This document shows, one piece after another, positions 50,149 to 59,085 of a stretch of 64,000 nucleotides of DNA. The notes beneath the pieces were generated by a model. The model saw nothing but the letters and a program-made list of their open reading frames with translations. It was not told where the DNA came from and ran no database searches. Position 1 is the first letter of the stretch. The number at the start of each line of letters is the position of its first letter. The position numbers and the translations under genes are program-made. This DNA is from Hoeflea_A sp040932035 (GTDB lineage: Bacteria > Pseudomonadota > Alphaproteobacteria > Rhizobiales > Rhizobiaceae): contig NZ_JBFRBB010000001.1 in the NCBI RefSeq assembly GCF_040932035.1, positions 1,488,001 through 1,552,000 of the forward strand, read 5' to 3'.

Positions 50149-52167
50149 CTATTTGTTGGGGTCGTCGTGGAAATGGTCATAAATGAGCTGTGCCATGGCA
50201 TCGGAAATCCCTTCGACGCTTCGAAGGTCATCTACGCCTGCTCTCGATACCGCCTTTGCCGTTCCGAAATGGTGCAGGAGGGACCGTTTTCTGGAGGGGC
50301 CGATGCCTGCTATTTCGTCGAGCGGGTTCCTGGTCATTTCCTTTTTGCGCCGCGCCCTGTGCGTGCCGATGGCAAACCGATGTGCTTCGTCGCGCATACG
50401 CTGGATGAAATACAAAACCGGGTCGCGCGGCGGCAGAGAAAACGGCTTTTTGCCGGCTAGAAAAAAACGCTCCCTGCCGGCATCGCGATCGGCTCCCTTG
50501 GCTACGCCGATGGTCGTCACGCTGTCTGCAAGCTCAAGTTCGTCAAGCACGGCATTGACCGCCGAGAGCTGACCCTGACCGCCATCGATCAGCAGAACGT
50601 CCGGCCAGTTGGGAACGACGGTGTCCTGAATCGCGTCCTCGTCATTGCCGGTTTCGGAACCATTGCGCTCCGGTATTCCATATTCCTTCACAAGGCGTGA
50701 AAAGCGCCGCTGAATCACCTCGCGCATCATGCCGAAATCGTCGCCGGGCGTGATGTCCTTCGACTTGATATTGAACTTTCGGTACTGGTTTTTGACAAAG
50801 CCTTCCGGCCCCGCGACGATCATTCCGCCCACGGCATTCGTGCCCATGATGTGCGAATTGTCGTAGACTTCGATGCGCCGGGGCGTTGCGTCCATCTCAA
50901 AGACCTCGGCAAATCCCTTCAACAGGCTTGCCTGCGTCGACGTTTCCGCCAGGCGCCTGTTGTGGGCGTCCTTGGCATTGGCGCGCGCATGGTCCATCAG
51001 GTCGCGTTTTTCGCCGCGTTTCGGAACGCTGATCGCCACCTTGTGACCGGCTCTGATGGAAAGCGCATCGCTCAACAGGACCTGCTCGGCCACAGTTTCC
51101 GATATCAGGATCTGCCTGGGGCAGGGTTTGTCGTCGTAAAACTGCGACAGAAATGCGCCAAGGATTTCACTTGGCGAAAGAGAGGCGTCAGCCTTCGGGA
51201 AATAGGCCCGGTTTCCCCAGTTCTGGCCGGTACGGAAGAAAAACACCTGAATGCAGCTCATGCCGCCTTCCTGGTGAATGGCAAAGACGTCGGCCTCTTC
51301 CACTGTCTGCGGGTTTATTCCCTGATGGCTTTGGACATGTGACAGGGCTGCAAGCCTGTCCCGGTAGATGGCGGCCCTTTCGAAATCCAGCGATTCGGCT
51401 GCATCCTGCATGGCCTCGGACATTGCGGCCTTGACCTTCTGGCTCTTGCCGGAAAGGAAGTCCTTTGCCTCGTCAACCATCGCCTCGTAGGCTTTTTCTG
51501 TGACTTCCCCCGTGCAGGGCGCGGCACAGCGTTTGATCTGATGCAGCAGACAGGGCCGCGTGCGGCTTTCATACATGGAATCCGTGCAGGTGCGTAGAAG
51601 GAATGCCCGCTGCAGCGAGTTGATCGTGCGGTCGACTGCCTGCGCCGATGCAAAGGGGCCGAAATAGGAGCCTTTACGGGAGCGGGCGCCACGGTGCTTG
51701 TAAATGCCCGGCGCCAGCTTGTCCTCGGTCAGGAGAATGTAGGGAAATGACTTGTCGTCCCGCAAAAGAACATTAAATCGTGGTCGCAACCGCTTGATAA
51801 GATTAGCTTCAAGCAGAAGTGCCTCTGTTTCCGTGCGGGTGGTGATGAACTCCATATTGGCCGTGGCCCGTACCATGCCCGCTATCCGGTTCGTATGGCC
51901 GCGTCCCTGCGCATAGTTGGAAACCCGCTTTTTCAGGCTGCGTGCCTTGCCCACATATAGAACATCGCCGGTGTCGTTGAGCATCCGGTAGACACCTGGT
52001 GCATTGGGCAGGATTTTGACAAAGGCCTGAATGAGCTCAGCACCCTTCAGCCCGGTGCCATCACGGCCGGCATCCTCCCATCCGTCAAAGCCGGCCGGGC
52101 GATCTGTTTCGGGTTGTGTTTCTGCATTCTCAGCACTCGGAGGTGCCGGTTGATCCGCCTGAGTCAT
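50149..52167 (-). CDS. uvrC: Excinuclease ABC subunit C
   Basis: 672 residues from ATG 52167 with AAGGA upstream (the longer reading starts at TTG 52170). GIY-YIG nuclease (PGVYRMLNDTGDVLYVGKA), UVR motif region near 245-280, RNase-H-like nuclease with YDNSHIMGTNAVGGMIV and LLIDGGQGQLSAV, and C-terminal helix-hairpin-helix pair (EIAGIGPSRKRSLLHHFG). Cuts both sides of a lesion in nucleotide excision repair. A 50-residue N-terminal extension rich in Pro/Glu precedes the nuclease. Confidence 0.96.
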   Translation of the reverse strand: MTQADQPAPPSAENAETQPETDRPAGFDGWEDAGRDGTGLKGAELIQAFVKILPNAPGVYRMLNDTGDVLYVGKARSLKKRVSNYAQGRGHTNRIAGMVRATANMEFITTRTETEALLLEANLIKRLRPRFNVLLRDDKSFPYILLTEDKLAPGIYKHRGARSRKGSYFGPFASAQAVDRTINSLQRAFLLRTCTDSMYESRTRPCLLHQIKRCAAPCTGEVTEKAYEAMVDEAKDFLSGKSQKVKAAMSEAMQDAAESLDFERAAIYRDRLAALSHVQSHQGINPQTVEEADVFAIHQEGGMSCIQVFFFRTGQNWGNRAYFPKADASLSPSEILGAFLSQFYDDKPCPRQILISETVAEQVLLSDALSIRAGHKVAISVPKRGEKRDLMDHARANAKDAHNRRLAETSTQASLLKGFAEVFEMDATPRRIEVYDNSHIMGTNAVGGMIVAGPEGFVKNQYRKFNIKSKDITPGDDFGMMREVIQRRFSRLVKEYGIPERNGSETGNDEDAIQDTVVPNWPDVLLIDGGQGQLSAVNAVLDELELADSVTTIGVAKGADRDAGRERFFLAGKKPFSLPPRDPVLYFIQRMRDEAHRFAIGTHRARRKKEMTRNPLDEIAGIGPSRKRSLLHHFGTAKAVSRAGVDDLRSVEGISDAMAQLIYDHFHDDPNK

Positions 52168-52294
52168 CAAATCCTTCCGGTATGGCTCATTATGTGATGC
52201 GGCGGCCGAAGACTGTCAAATTTTCCGGGGCTGTTTTCCGGCTTTGTTCCACACAGTTTTGAGGTGACAGATACTGGGGCTTTGCAGGTGAGAG

Positions 52295-53236
52295 TTAGAA
52301 TACGGCGGTCACATAGGTTACGAACAACGCCAGCATGATAAAGCCGCCCAGCCGGTTGATCGGGCGCGAACCGACCGCGAGAATGATAAGCAGCACTGTT
52401 ACGGCGGCCATGATCCACATGTCGATATAGACGATGTGGGCCGGCACCAGCAACGGATGCAGGAAGCTTGTAATGCCCAATATCGCGCCGATATTGAATA
52501 TGTTCGAGCCAATCACATTGCCGATTGCCACCGCACCGCTGCCACGCCATGCCGCCATGACGGTCGTCACAAGTTCGGGTAGAGACGTTCCGATGGCGAC
52601 GATGGTCAGACCTATGACTGTTTCAGACACACCGAACAGGCGCGCAATATCCACCGCGCCGTTGACTGTCAGGGATGCGCCGATCGGAAGTCCGATCAGA
52701 CCGAAGAGCAGATAGGCTGCAATTCGGGAATTCTGGGTCGGAACCTCGTCAAGCTCGTCGTGATAGTCACCCCTGAGCGCCGCCGCCCGGTCCTTGCGCG
52801 CGGTCTTGAACTGCCAGGCGAGGAAAATTCCAAGAATGGCGACAAGAATGAGACCGTCGATATGGGTGAGTACCCCGGTACCCATCATCAGCATGAGGAT
52901 AACGGTCAGGAGAGCCATGACCAAGAGGCTGAAGCCGATCCCGCCCTCCCTGCAGGCGATGGGAGCAATCAGTGCGGGCGCACCGAGCACCAGCAGTACG
53001 TTGGCTATGTTGGAGCCGACGACATTGCCGATGGCGATGCCGTAAACGCCGGTAAACGCCGCTTTGAGTGAAACAAACAGTTCCGGCGCAGACGTTCCGA
53101 GCGCAACTATGGTCAGGCCGATGATCAACGGGCTGATGCCCAGTTTCTCGGCCATTGCAACTGCTCCGCGAACCAGATAGTCACCTGCAAACAGCAGTAA
53201 AGTCAGCCCGGCAATCAATATGAGGAAGCTGATCAT
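52295..53236 (-). CDS. Sodium/calcium exchanger family antiporter (YrbG-like)
   Basis: 313 residues, about ten membrane helices in two inverted halves. Alpha repeats: GTSAPELFVSLKAAFTG with VVGSNIANV, and GTSLPELVTTVMAAWRG with VIGSNIFNIG. These hold the ion-binding Glu residues of the CaCA superfamily. Expected to expel calcium in exchange for sodium or protons in the inner membrane. A cytoplasmic loop of about 30 charged residues separates the halves. Confidence 0.92.
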   Translation of the reverse strand: MISFLILIAGLTLLLFAGDYLVRGAVAMAEKLGISPLIIGLTIVALGTSAPELFVSLKAAFTGVYGIAIGNVVGSNIANVLLVLGAPALIAPIACREGGIGFSLLVMALLTVILMLMMGTGVLTHIDGLILVAILGIFLAWQFKTARKDRAAALRGDYHDELDEVPTQNSRIAAYLLFGLIGLPIGASLTVNGAVDIARLFGVSETVIGLTIVAIGTSLPELVTTVMAAWRGSGAVAIGNVIGSNIFNIGAILGITSFLHPLLVPAHIVYIDMWIMAAVTVLLIILAVGSRPINRLGGFIMLALFVTYVTAVF

Positions 53237-53365
53237 GAATTGGTGATTTCCGGGTTCGGGGGCAGTTTTTTAGCAGTGTAGTGCGGTTCCCTGCATATAG
53301 GTGCAGGCAGGTGAAACGCAATGCCGGGCGGGCGAGATATCGGTTAAACTGAATGTTACCGTATC

Positions 53366-53962
53366 TCAGCTTTGCGATTTGAACTGATTGTAGTCGGGAA
53401 AGAACTTTTCGAATTTTCCGGGCCAGTTTTTCAGCTTTGGCCGACCGCGTTCCCATCTGCCTTCAAAGCGCAATGCAAGATACCCGAGCAGCGCCGCAAG
53501 TGCGAAATGGCCGCCATGCAGTTTTTTGGTGGTTCTGGGAAGATTGTCGTTGAGATAGTCGAGCGACCGTTCGATCTTCGACCATTGCCGGTCTAGCCAA
53601 GGCTGGTAGACCTTTTCCTCCGGGCGGAAGCGGACCTCGTAGACCATCGCCAGAAGGCAGTCCGTGATTCCGTCGCATAGTGCTTCTAGCACTTCAGCCT
53701 CCGTGCGTTTATCCGCATTTCGGGGATACAGCTTCTTGCCGCTCTTGCGGTCGAGAAACTGCATGATTGCGCGGCTGTCATAGACGGCGGTTCCGTCATC
53801 GTCGATCAGTGTCGGTATCTTTCCGAGCGGGTTGTTGCCGATCAATTCCTGCGGGTCTGCGTTGGTGTCGGCTATTGCGGATTCGCAGTCCAACCCGCAG
53901 TAGTGGGCTGCCATGCGCGCCTTGGCTGAATAGGGGGATGCGGGAGAATACAATATCTTCAT
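53366..53962 (-). CDS. Glutathione S-transferase family protein
   Basis: 198 residues. N-terminal thioredoxin fold beginning MKILYSPASPYSAKARMAAH, with NPLGKIPTLIDDDGTAVYDS carrying the cis-Pro and the glutathione-binding Asp-Ser; helical C-domain. Serine (SPYS) rather than cysteine at the active position. Substrate unknown. Alone on the minus strand between the antiporter and RNase T2 genes. Confidence 0.9.
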   Translation of the reverse strand: MKILYSPASPYSAKARMAAHYCGLDCESAIADTNADPQELIGNNPLGKIPTLIDDDGTAVYDSRAIMQFLDRKSGKKLYPRNADKRTEAEVLEALCDGITDCLLAMVYEVRFRPEEKVYQPWLDRQWSKIERSLDYLNDNLPRTTKKLHGGHFALAALLGYLALRFEGRWERGRPKLKNWPGKFEKFFPDYNQFKSQS

Positions 53963-53996
53963 GAACGGGATCCTTGGGATAAAGGCGTTGGCATTC

Positions 53997-54659
53997 CTAG
54001 CTGCCCCTCGACGGTGGAATGACGATTGACGGGCGCTTGCAGGAGCGGCGGGTGATTTCCGGGCATGAGCGATACTCCAGATCTGCCGTCATGCAAATAC
54101 GCACTTCGCGCAATCTGCGTCGGTCGCAGGTGACGGCGAAGTGTTTTTTATCAAGCTTCGGATTTGATTCCAGGAATGCCTCTTCGATTTCATCGGGCGA
54201 GACCGTCCGGTATTTCCCGTCTTGAGGCATGATCACCGGCAGGTTAACGCGGCCGTGAGCCGTGCGTATGGTATCGAAATAGTGCGTTTGGGAAAGACCT
54301 GCGCAGGTTCCGTGCTTCTTCCACTGATGCCGGATCAGCGCCCGGCTGGGCATGATATCCAGAAATCCATCCTCAATACGGACCTCGACCTTCTGCGGGT
54401 CTTCGATGCAGAATTGCGGATATCCCTTTTCAAATTGCGGCCAAAGTCCGTGTACCACGAAGCCGTATTGTCGCTCTCCGCCGCATTGTTGCTTATTGGC
54501 GCGTTCGCCTTCCGCCTCGCAATAGCTCGGCGACCAGGACAGCGCCAGAACGTAGAAATCGAAACCGCTTCCCGCTGGCGCGGTCTCAGATCCCGACTGG
54601 TCACAGGCCGCAACAAAGACAAGCCCGGCTATCGCCAGGAGGCGCATGCACACATACAT
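53997..54659 (-). CDS. RNase T2 family protein, predicted lipoprotein
   Basis: 220 residues if started at ATG 54659. The N-terminus is a lipoprotein signal with lipobox VAAC (C19), so it would be anchored in the envelope, unlike freely secreted T2 enzymes. CAS I is GFVVHGLWPQ (H70); CAS II is RHQWKKHGTC (H111, H116). The Glu normally following the first CAS II His is Gln112 here. Eight further cysteines could form the family disulfides. T2 enzymes cut RNA through a 2',3'-cyclic phosphate. Activity may be reduced or altered. It follows the small secreted gene at 54671 by 11 bases, probably as one transcript. Confidence 0.87.
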   Translation of the reverse strand: MYVCMRLLAIAGLVFVAACDQSGSETAPAGSGFDFYVLALSWSPSYCEAEGERANKQQCGGERQYGFVVHGLWPQFEKGYPQFCIEDPQKVEVRIEDGFLDIMPSRALIRHQWKKHGTCAGLSQTHYFDTIRTAHGRVNLPVIMPQDGKYRTVSPDEIEEAFLESNPKLDKKHFAVTCDRRRLREVRICMTADLEYRSCPEITRRSCKRPSIVIPPSRGS

Positions 54660-54670
54660 GGAGATTTTGG

Positions 54671-55105
54671 CTACCGGACAGACCTGCAATAGGCCCCGTA
54701 AATGTGCCACGGATCCAGACCGGCAATGCAGAATTCCACATTATCGCCAACGCCGGCAAAGCCCTGTCCGCTTTCGATCAGAAACCAGAGCGACCTTTTC
54801 TTGCCGTCGCTCATCATCGCGCTCCCGTGACAATATCGCCGGGCGATCAGATGTGTCTCCGTGGCCGGCGTATAATTGTTTTGATGAACATCCTGGATGT
54901 CCTCAATGGCAAGTCCCGCATGCAGGACATTTCGGTCGGCTATCTGGAACCGCCGGGTAATAACCCTAAGCACCGCCGGGCTGTCGCAGGAGGCATATTT
55001 GCCCCAGCCGAACGCCTGAGCCGGTGTAATGATCGACCCTGACAAAGTGGCCGACGCGATGGTGGCCACGGCGAGAAAAGTGTGCATTGCAATTTTGCGT
55101 AGCAT
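54671..55105 (-). CDS. Secreted small protein of unknown function, paired with RNase T2
   Basis: 144 residues from ATG 55105 (GAGGGGACC upstream); the longer frame to 55201 is rejected. Signal peptide to about residue 31 (cleavage after PAQA), then a basic mature domain with four cysteines (YASCDSPAVL, RYCHGSAMMS, VEFCIAGLDP, YGAYCRSVR) likely forming two disulfides. I do not recognise a named family. It is cotranscribed with the RNase T2 gene, so it may be a partner, inhibitor or unrelated envelope protein. Confidence 0.7.
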   Translation of the reverse strand: MLRKIAMHTFLAVATIASATLSGSIITPAQAFGWGKYASCDSPAVLRVITRRFQIADRNVLHAGLAIEDIQDVHQNNYTPATETHLIARRYCHGSAMMSDGKKRSLWFLIESGQGFAGVGDNVEFCIAGLDPWHIYGAYCRSVR

Positions 55106-55246
55106 GAATGACGGTCCCCTCGGTGCACGGTCGGCCCTTGGAAGAAGCCAGAAACCGCTGTTAGGTGTTCGCCTCAAAGGATGCGCAAGAGGACGCTGCA
55201 CGTCAAGCCTAGCATGCGTATCGGAACGTCATTCATCGAAAGACCG

Positions 55247-56095
55247 CTATTCTCCGGTTAACCAGAAGAGCCGATGACCTGACCGCCGTGATTGACGGAG
55301 ACATTTGACCAGCTCCGGAAGCATCATTTTAAGCTCTTTTTCCAGCGTGTAGGGCGGATTGACGAGAATCACACCGGAGCCGCTGAGTCCAGTAGTCTCT
55401 TCCGGTGCACACACGCTCAGTTCTGCGCACAACATGCGGTCGACACCCAGAGCCTTGAGCTTTTCGTGAAAATCCGCGACGGGGGCGTCCTTTTTAATCG
55501 GGTACCACAAACAGTAAGAGCCTGATTGCCAGCGTCCGCAGGCGCGCGCCAGACCATCCACCAGCCTGTCATATTCCCCCTCCTTTTCAAAAGGAGGATC
55601 GACCAGCACCAGGCCGCGCCGTTCCTTCGGCGGCAGATGTGCCCCGAGGGCCAGCCAGCCATCCAGTGCGGTCACGCGTGTCTGATAGTCGCCTTCGAAC
55701 AGAAGTTTCAGCCTTTCGGCGTCCTGCGGATGCAATTCGATTGCGGAAAGACGGTCCTGCTTGCGAAAGAGCGCACGCACGAGCTTCGGCGAACCGGGAT
55801 AGCGCTCTATCTTCCCGGAGGGGTTCAGTTCCTTGATCACGGAAAGGTAGGGAGCCAGCAACTCCGCCACATCATCCGGCAGGTCTGCGTTCACGAGACG
55901 CCCTATACCGGACTGCCACTCGCCAGTTTTCTGTGCCTCTTCGGATCCAAGGTCATACATTCCCGCGCCGGCGTGGGTGTCGACAACGCGAAAGGCCTTT
56001 TCCTTCCTTTTCAGGTAGGTAACGATGCGCGCCAGCACCAGATGCTTCAATACATCTGCAAAATTGCCCGCATGGTATATGTGCCTGTAGTTCAC
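55247..56095 (-). CDS. rlmJ: 23S rRNA (adenine2030-N6)-methyltransferase
   Basis: 282 residues from a GTG at 56095 with GCGAGGA upstream. The frame stays open to 57082 but that part is antisense to the next gene and is rejected. Begins VNYRHIYHAGNFADVLKH, the RlmJ signature, with SAM-binding VVDTHAGAGMYDL and catalytic DPPF (166-169). Methylates A2030 of 23S rRNA. Confidence 0.93.
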   Translation of the reverse strand: MNYRHIYHAGNFADVLKHLVLARIVTYLKRKEKAFRVVDTHAGAGMYDLGSEEAQKTGEWQSGIGRLVNADLPDDVAELLAPYLSVIKELNPSGKIERYPGSPKLVRALFRKQDRLSAIELHPQDAERLKLLFEGDYQTRVTALDGWLALGAHLPPKERRGLVLVDPPFEKEGEYDRLVDGLARACGRWQSGSYCLWYPIKKDAPVADFHEKLKALGVDRMLCAELSVCAPEETTGLSGSGVILVNPPYTLEKELKMMLPELVKCLRQSRRSGHRLFWLTGE

Positions 56096-56275
56096 GATGT
56101 CCTCGCATTCGCCCTGGATTTGTTTAGAGCAATGCGCGGCTGTAGGGAACTGATTCCAGTGGTCCGGTCGTATGACTGCCACTTCATTTCGCCAGATTGC
56201 ATCGGCGCGAAATGGTTTCATCGGCACTGTCCTTGCTCTATATCCATCCCATCGCGCTAGCAGAACGGGAATCAC

Positions 56276-58378
56276 ATGAATAATCCTGCGCCAATACGCA
56301 CGGGCTATACCGCCTGTCCGCATGACTGTCCGTCTACCTGTGCACTGGAAGTGGAGCTTTTTGACGACAGGACCTTTGGCCGTGTTCGCGGTTCCCGGGA
56401 AAACAGCTACACCGCGGGCGTCATCTGCGCCAAGGTTGCGCGTTACGCAGAACGGGTCCACCACCCTGACCGCCTGACGAAACCATTGCGCCGCAAGGGT
56501 GCGAAGGGCGAGGGCAATTGGCAGGAACTGTCCTGGGATGATGCGCTGGACCTGGCGGCGGAGGGACTGCTCAGGGCCGAGGAAAAATGGGGACCGGAAA
56601 CGGTCTGGCCCTATTTTTATGCCGGCACGATGGGGCTGGTGCAGCGCGACTCGATACACAAACTGCGCCACGCGAAGAACTATTCGGGCCAGTTTGACAG
56701 CATCTGCACCAACGCCGCCTGGACAGGTTTCTTCCTCGGGGCCGGAACCATGGCCGGTCCTGATCCGCGCGAAATGGCAAAATCCGACTGTGTCGTGATC
56801 TGGGGCACCAACGCGGTTGCTACGCAGGTCAATGTCATGACCCATGCGGCCCGCGCCCGAAAGGAGCGCGGCGCCCGGATCGTCGTTGTCGACATTTACG
56901 ACAATCCCACCGCCAAGCAGGCAGACCTGAAGCTGATCCTGCGGCCGGGTACGGACGGCGCGCTCGCCTGTGCCGTCATGCATATCCTGTTTCGCGATGG
57001 TTTTGCCGACCGTGAATATCTTCAGCAATATGCGGACGATCCTGACGGATTGGAAGAGCATCTCAAATCCCGCGGACCGCAATGGGCGGCCGAAATCACC
57101 GGACTTTCAGTCGACGAGATCGAGGCGTTCGCCAGCCTTGTCGGCCACACCAAACGCACTTATTTCCGGCTTGGCTACGGCTTTGCCAGGCAGCGCAACG
57201 GCGTCGTCAACATGCATGCCGCATCCTGCATTGCGACCGTTACCGGCGCGTGGAAATACGAGGGCGGTGGTGCGTTCCACTCCAACGCGTCCATTTTCAA
57301 CCTCGATAAATCTGAAATCATGGGAACGTCCATGCGCGATTCCAGCGTGCGGTTCCTCGATCAGTCACAGATCGGGCGCGTTTTAACGGGCAATACCGAG
57401 GCGCTGCGCAATGGCGCGCCGATAACCGCGCTTCTCATCCAGAACACCAATCCGGTCAATGTTGCTCCCGAACAGCGTCTGGTCAAAGAAGGCTTTCTGC
57501 GCGACGATCTCTTCACGGTTGTGCATGAGCAATTCATGACCGAAACCGCGCAACTGGCGGACATCGTTCTGCCGGCTACGATGTTTCTGGAGCACGACGA
57601 TATCTACCGAGGCGGCGGCCATCAGTTTGTGGTTCTCGGACCGAAACTTATTGAGCCGCCGCTCGGTCCCGAGCCCAACCTGTTCGTGATCAATGAACTT
57701 GCCAAACGGCTCGGCGTGCCGGACCCTGAGGTCTTCGAACCGGACGCCACAGCGCTGATCGACGGTATGCTGCGAAAAAGCGGCCATGGCGACATTGAAT
57801 CCTTGCGCGAAAACCGCTGGATCGACTGCCAGCCGGATTTCGAGACATCACATTTCGTCCGGGGCTTTGCATGGCCGGACGGAAAATTCCGTTTTCGACT
57901 GGATTGGCAAGATGCTGCCGCGCCAAGCAGGCCGCCCCGATCGATGGGGCCGCAAGGTCCTTATGAAGCGCTTCCTGAATTTCCTGACCATGTCGACCTG
58001 ATTGAAGCGGCGGATGAAAAGCATCCCTTCCGGCTGGCAACAAGCCCGGCGCGTACCTTCCTCAATTCAACCTTCACGGAAACCGTTTCCTCTAAAGAAA
58101 GGGAGGGGAGGCCGGAGTTGCTCATCGGCCGTGATGACGCCCTTGCGCACGACGTTGCCGATGGCACGCTTGTGACAATCGGTAATGAGCGCGGATCGGT
58201 TCGCCTCCATGCACGGCTTGTCGATGGGCTGAAGCCCGGTGTTCTGGTCTCTGAAGGCCTGTGGCCCAACCAGGCTTTTGTTGACGGCGAAGGCATCAAT
58301 GTGTTGACGGGCGCTGACAGCATCGCTCCGTTCGGCGGTGCAGCCTTTCACGACAACCATGTGTGGCTGCGAAGCTGA
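56276..58378 (+). CDS. Molybdopterin oxidoreductase with an N-terminal [4Fe-4S] motif
   Basis: 700 residues, DMSO-reductase family. Iron-sulfur ligands C14, C18, C22 (ACPHDCPSTC) and C51 (GVICAKVARY). Central domains include WGTNAVATQVNVM and DIYDNPTAKQADLKL; the C-terminal molybdopterin-dinucleotide domain includes FLNSTFTE and LWPNQAFVDGEGINVLTG. No Tat signal, so cytosolic. There is no electron-transfer subunit or chaperone gene beside it, so its partner and substrate (formate-, thiosulfate- or nitrate-like) cannot be told. Ends 8 bases before the convergent purN. Confidence 0.88.
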   Translation: MNNPAPIRTGYTACPHDCPSTCALEVELFDDRTFGRVRGSRENSYTAGVICAKVARYAERVHHPDRLTKPLRRKGAKGEGNWQELSWDDALDLAAEGLLRAEEKWGPETVWPYFYAGTMGLVQRDSIHKLRHAKNYSGQFDSICTNAAWTGFFLGAGTMAGPDPREMAKSDCVVIWGTNAVATQVNVMTHAARARKERGARIVVVDIYDNPTAKQADLKLILRPGTDGALACAVMHILFRDGFADREYLQQYADDPDGLEEHLKSRGPQWAAEITGLSVDEIEAFASLVGHTKRTYFRLGYGFARQRNGVVNMHAASCIATVTGAWKYEGGGAFHSNASIFNLDKSEIMGTSMRDSSVRFLDQSQIGRVLTGNTEALRNGAPITALLIQNTNPVNVAPEQRLVKEGFLRDDLFTVVHEQFMTETAQLADIVLPATMFLEHDDIYRGGGHQFVVLGPKLIEPPLGPEPNLFVINELAKRLGVPDPEVFEPDATALIDGMLRKSGHGDIESLRENRWIDCQPDFETSHFVRGFAWPDGKFRFRLDWQDAAAPSRPPRSMGPQGPYEALPEFPDHVDLIEAADEKHPFRLATSPARTFLNSTFTETVSSKEREGRPELLIGRDDALAHDVADGTLVTIGNERGSVRLHARLVDGLKPGVLVSEGLWPNQAFVDGEGINVLTGADSIAPFGGAAFHDNHVWLRS

Positions 58379-58386
58379 GCGGCAGG

Positions 58387-59085
58387 TCACCCGGCGTCGA
58401 TCTCGTTTGAATAAAGGATCGAATTCTCATCCGCGGCGGGATAGTCGCTGAAAAGCACCGTTCCGCTGTCGGTGATCTTCACCCTGCCTTCGGCGACCAG
58501 CCGCAGGGCGGAGGGGTAAAGGCGGTGTTCGGCCTTGACAACGCGGGCCGCCAGCGTCTCGGCGTCGTCGTCGGGAAGAACCGGCACCGCCGCTTGGGCG
58601 ATAACCGGGCCTTCGTCCATGCCCTCGGTGACAAAATGTACGCTGCACCCGTGTAGCCTGACCTGATGCGTCAGCACGCGTTGATGGGTATCAAGGCCCG
58701 GAAAGCTGGGCAGCAGGGAAGGGTGGATATTGATCATTGAACCCAGCCACTTGCGCACCAGTTCACCGGATAAAAGGCGCATATATCCGGCGAGGCACAC
58801 AATATCGGGCTGCATTGACTGGAGAGCGGTCTGAATGGCTTCTTCGTGGGAATCCCGCGTTGCGTAGTCCTTACGGTCGATGACATGCGTTTCGATGCCG
58901 TAGTCGGCGGCGAGTTGCAGTCCCCCGGCACCGGGTTTGTCCGAGATGACCCCGACTATACGGCACGGATAACCGCTCGCCATGCTTGCCGAAATCAGCG
59001 CGTTAAGATTTGAGCCGCGGCCCGAAATCATCACCACGACCCGTTTGCGCTTGGCGCCGGCGGGCTTTTGACTGGCTGCGCTCAT
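58387..59085 (-). CDS. purN: Phosphoribosylglycinamide formyltransferase
   Basis: 232 residues; third step of purine synthesis using 10-formyl-THF. Motifs SGRGSNLNAL (21-30), catalytic region GSMINIHPSLLPSFPG with the Asn and His, and HFVTEGMDEGPVI. Start overlaps the purM stop, the usual purM-purN coupling. Confidence 0.96.
   Translation of the reverse strand: MSAASQKPAGAKRKRVVVMISGRGSNLNALISASMASGYPCRIVGVISDKPGAGGLQLAADYGIETHVIDRKDYATRDSHEEAIQTALQSMQPDIVCLAGYMRLLSGELVRKWLGSMINIHPSLLPSFPGLDTHQRVLTHQVRLHGCSVHFVTEGMDEGPVIAQAAVPVLPDDDAETLAARVVKAEHRLYPSALRLVAEGRVKITDSGTVLFSDYPAADENSILYSNEIDAG

Noticed and set aside
55247..57082. 611-codon open frame on the minus strand
   Set aside because: Only the last 282 codons are real (RlmJ, starting at GTG 56095). 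The rest is antisense to the molybdopterin oxidoreductase gene and the spacer, without homology-like features.
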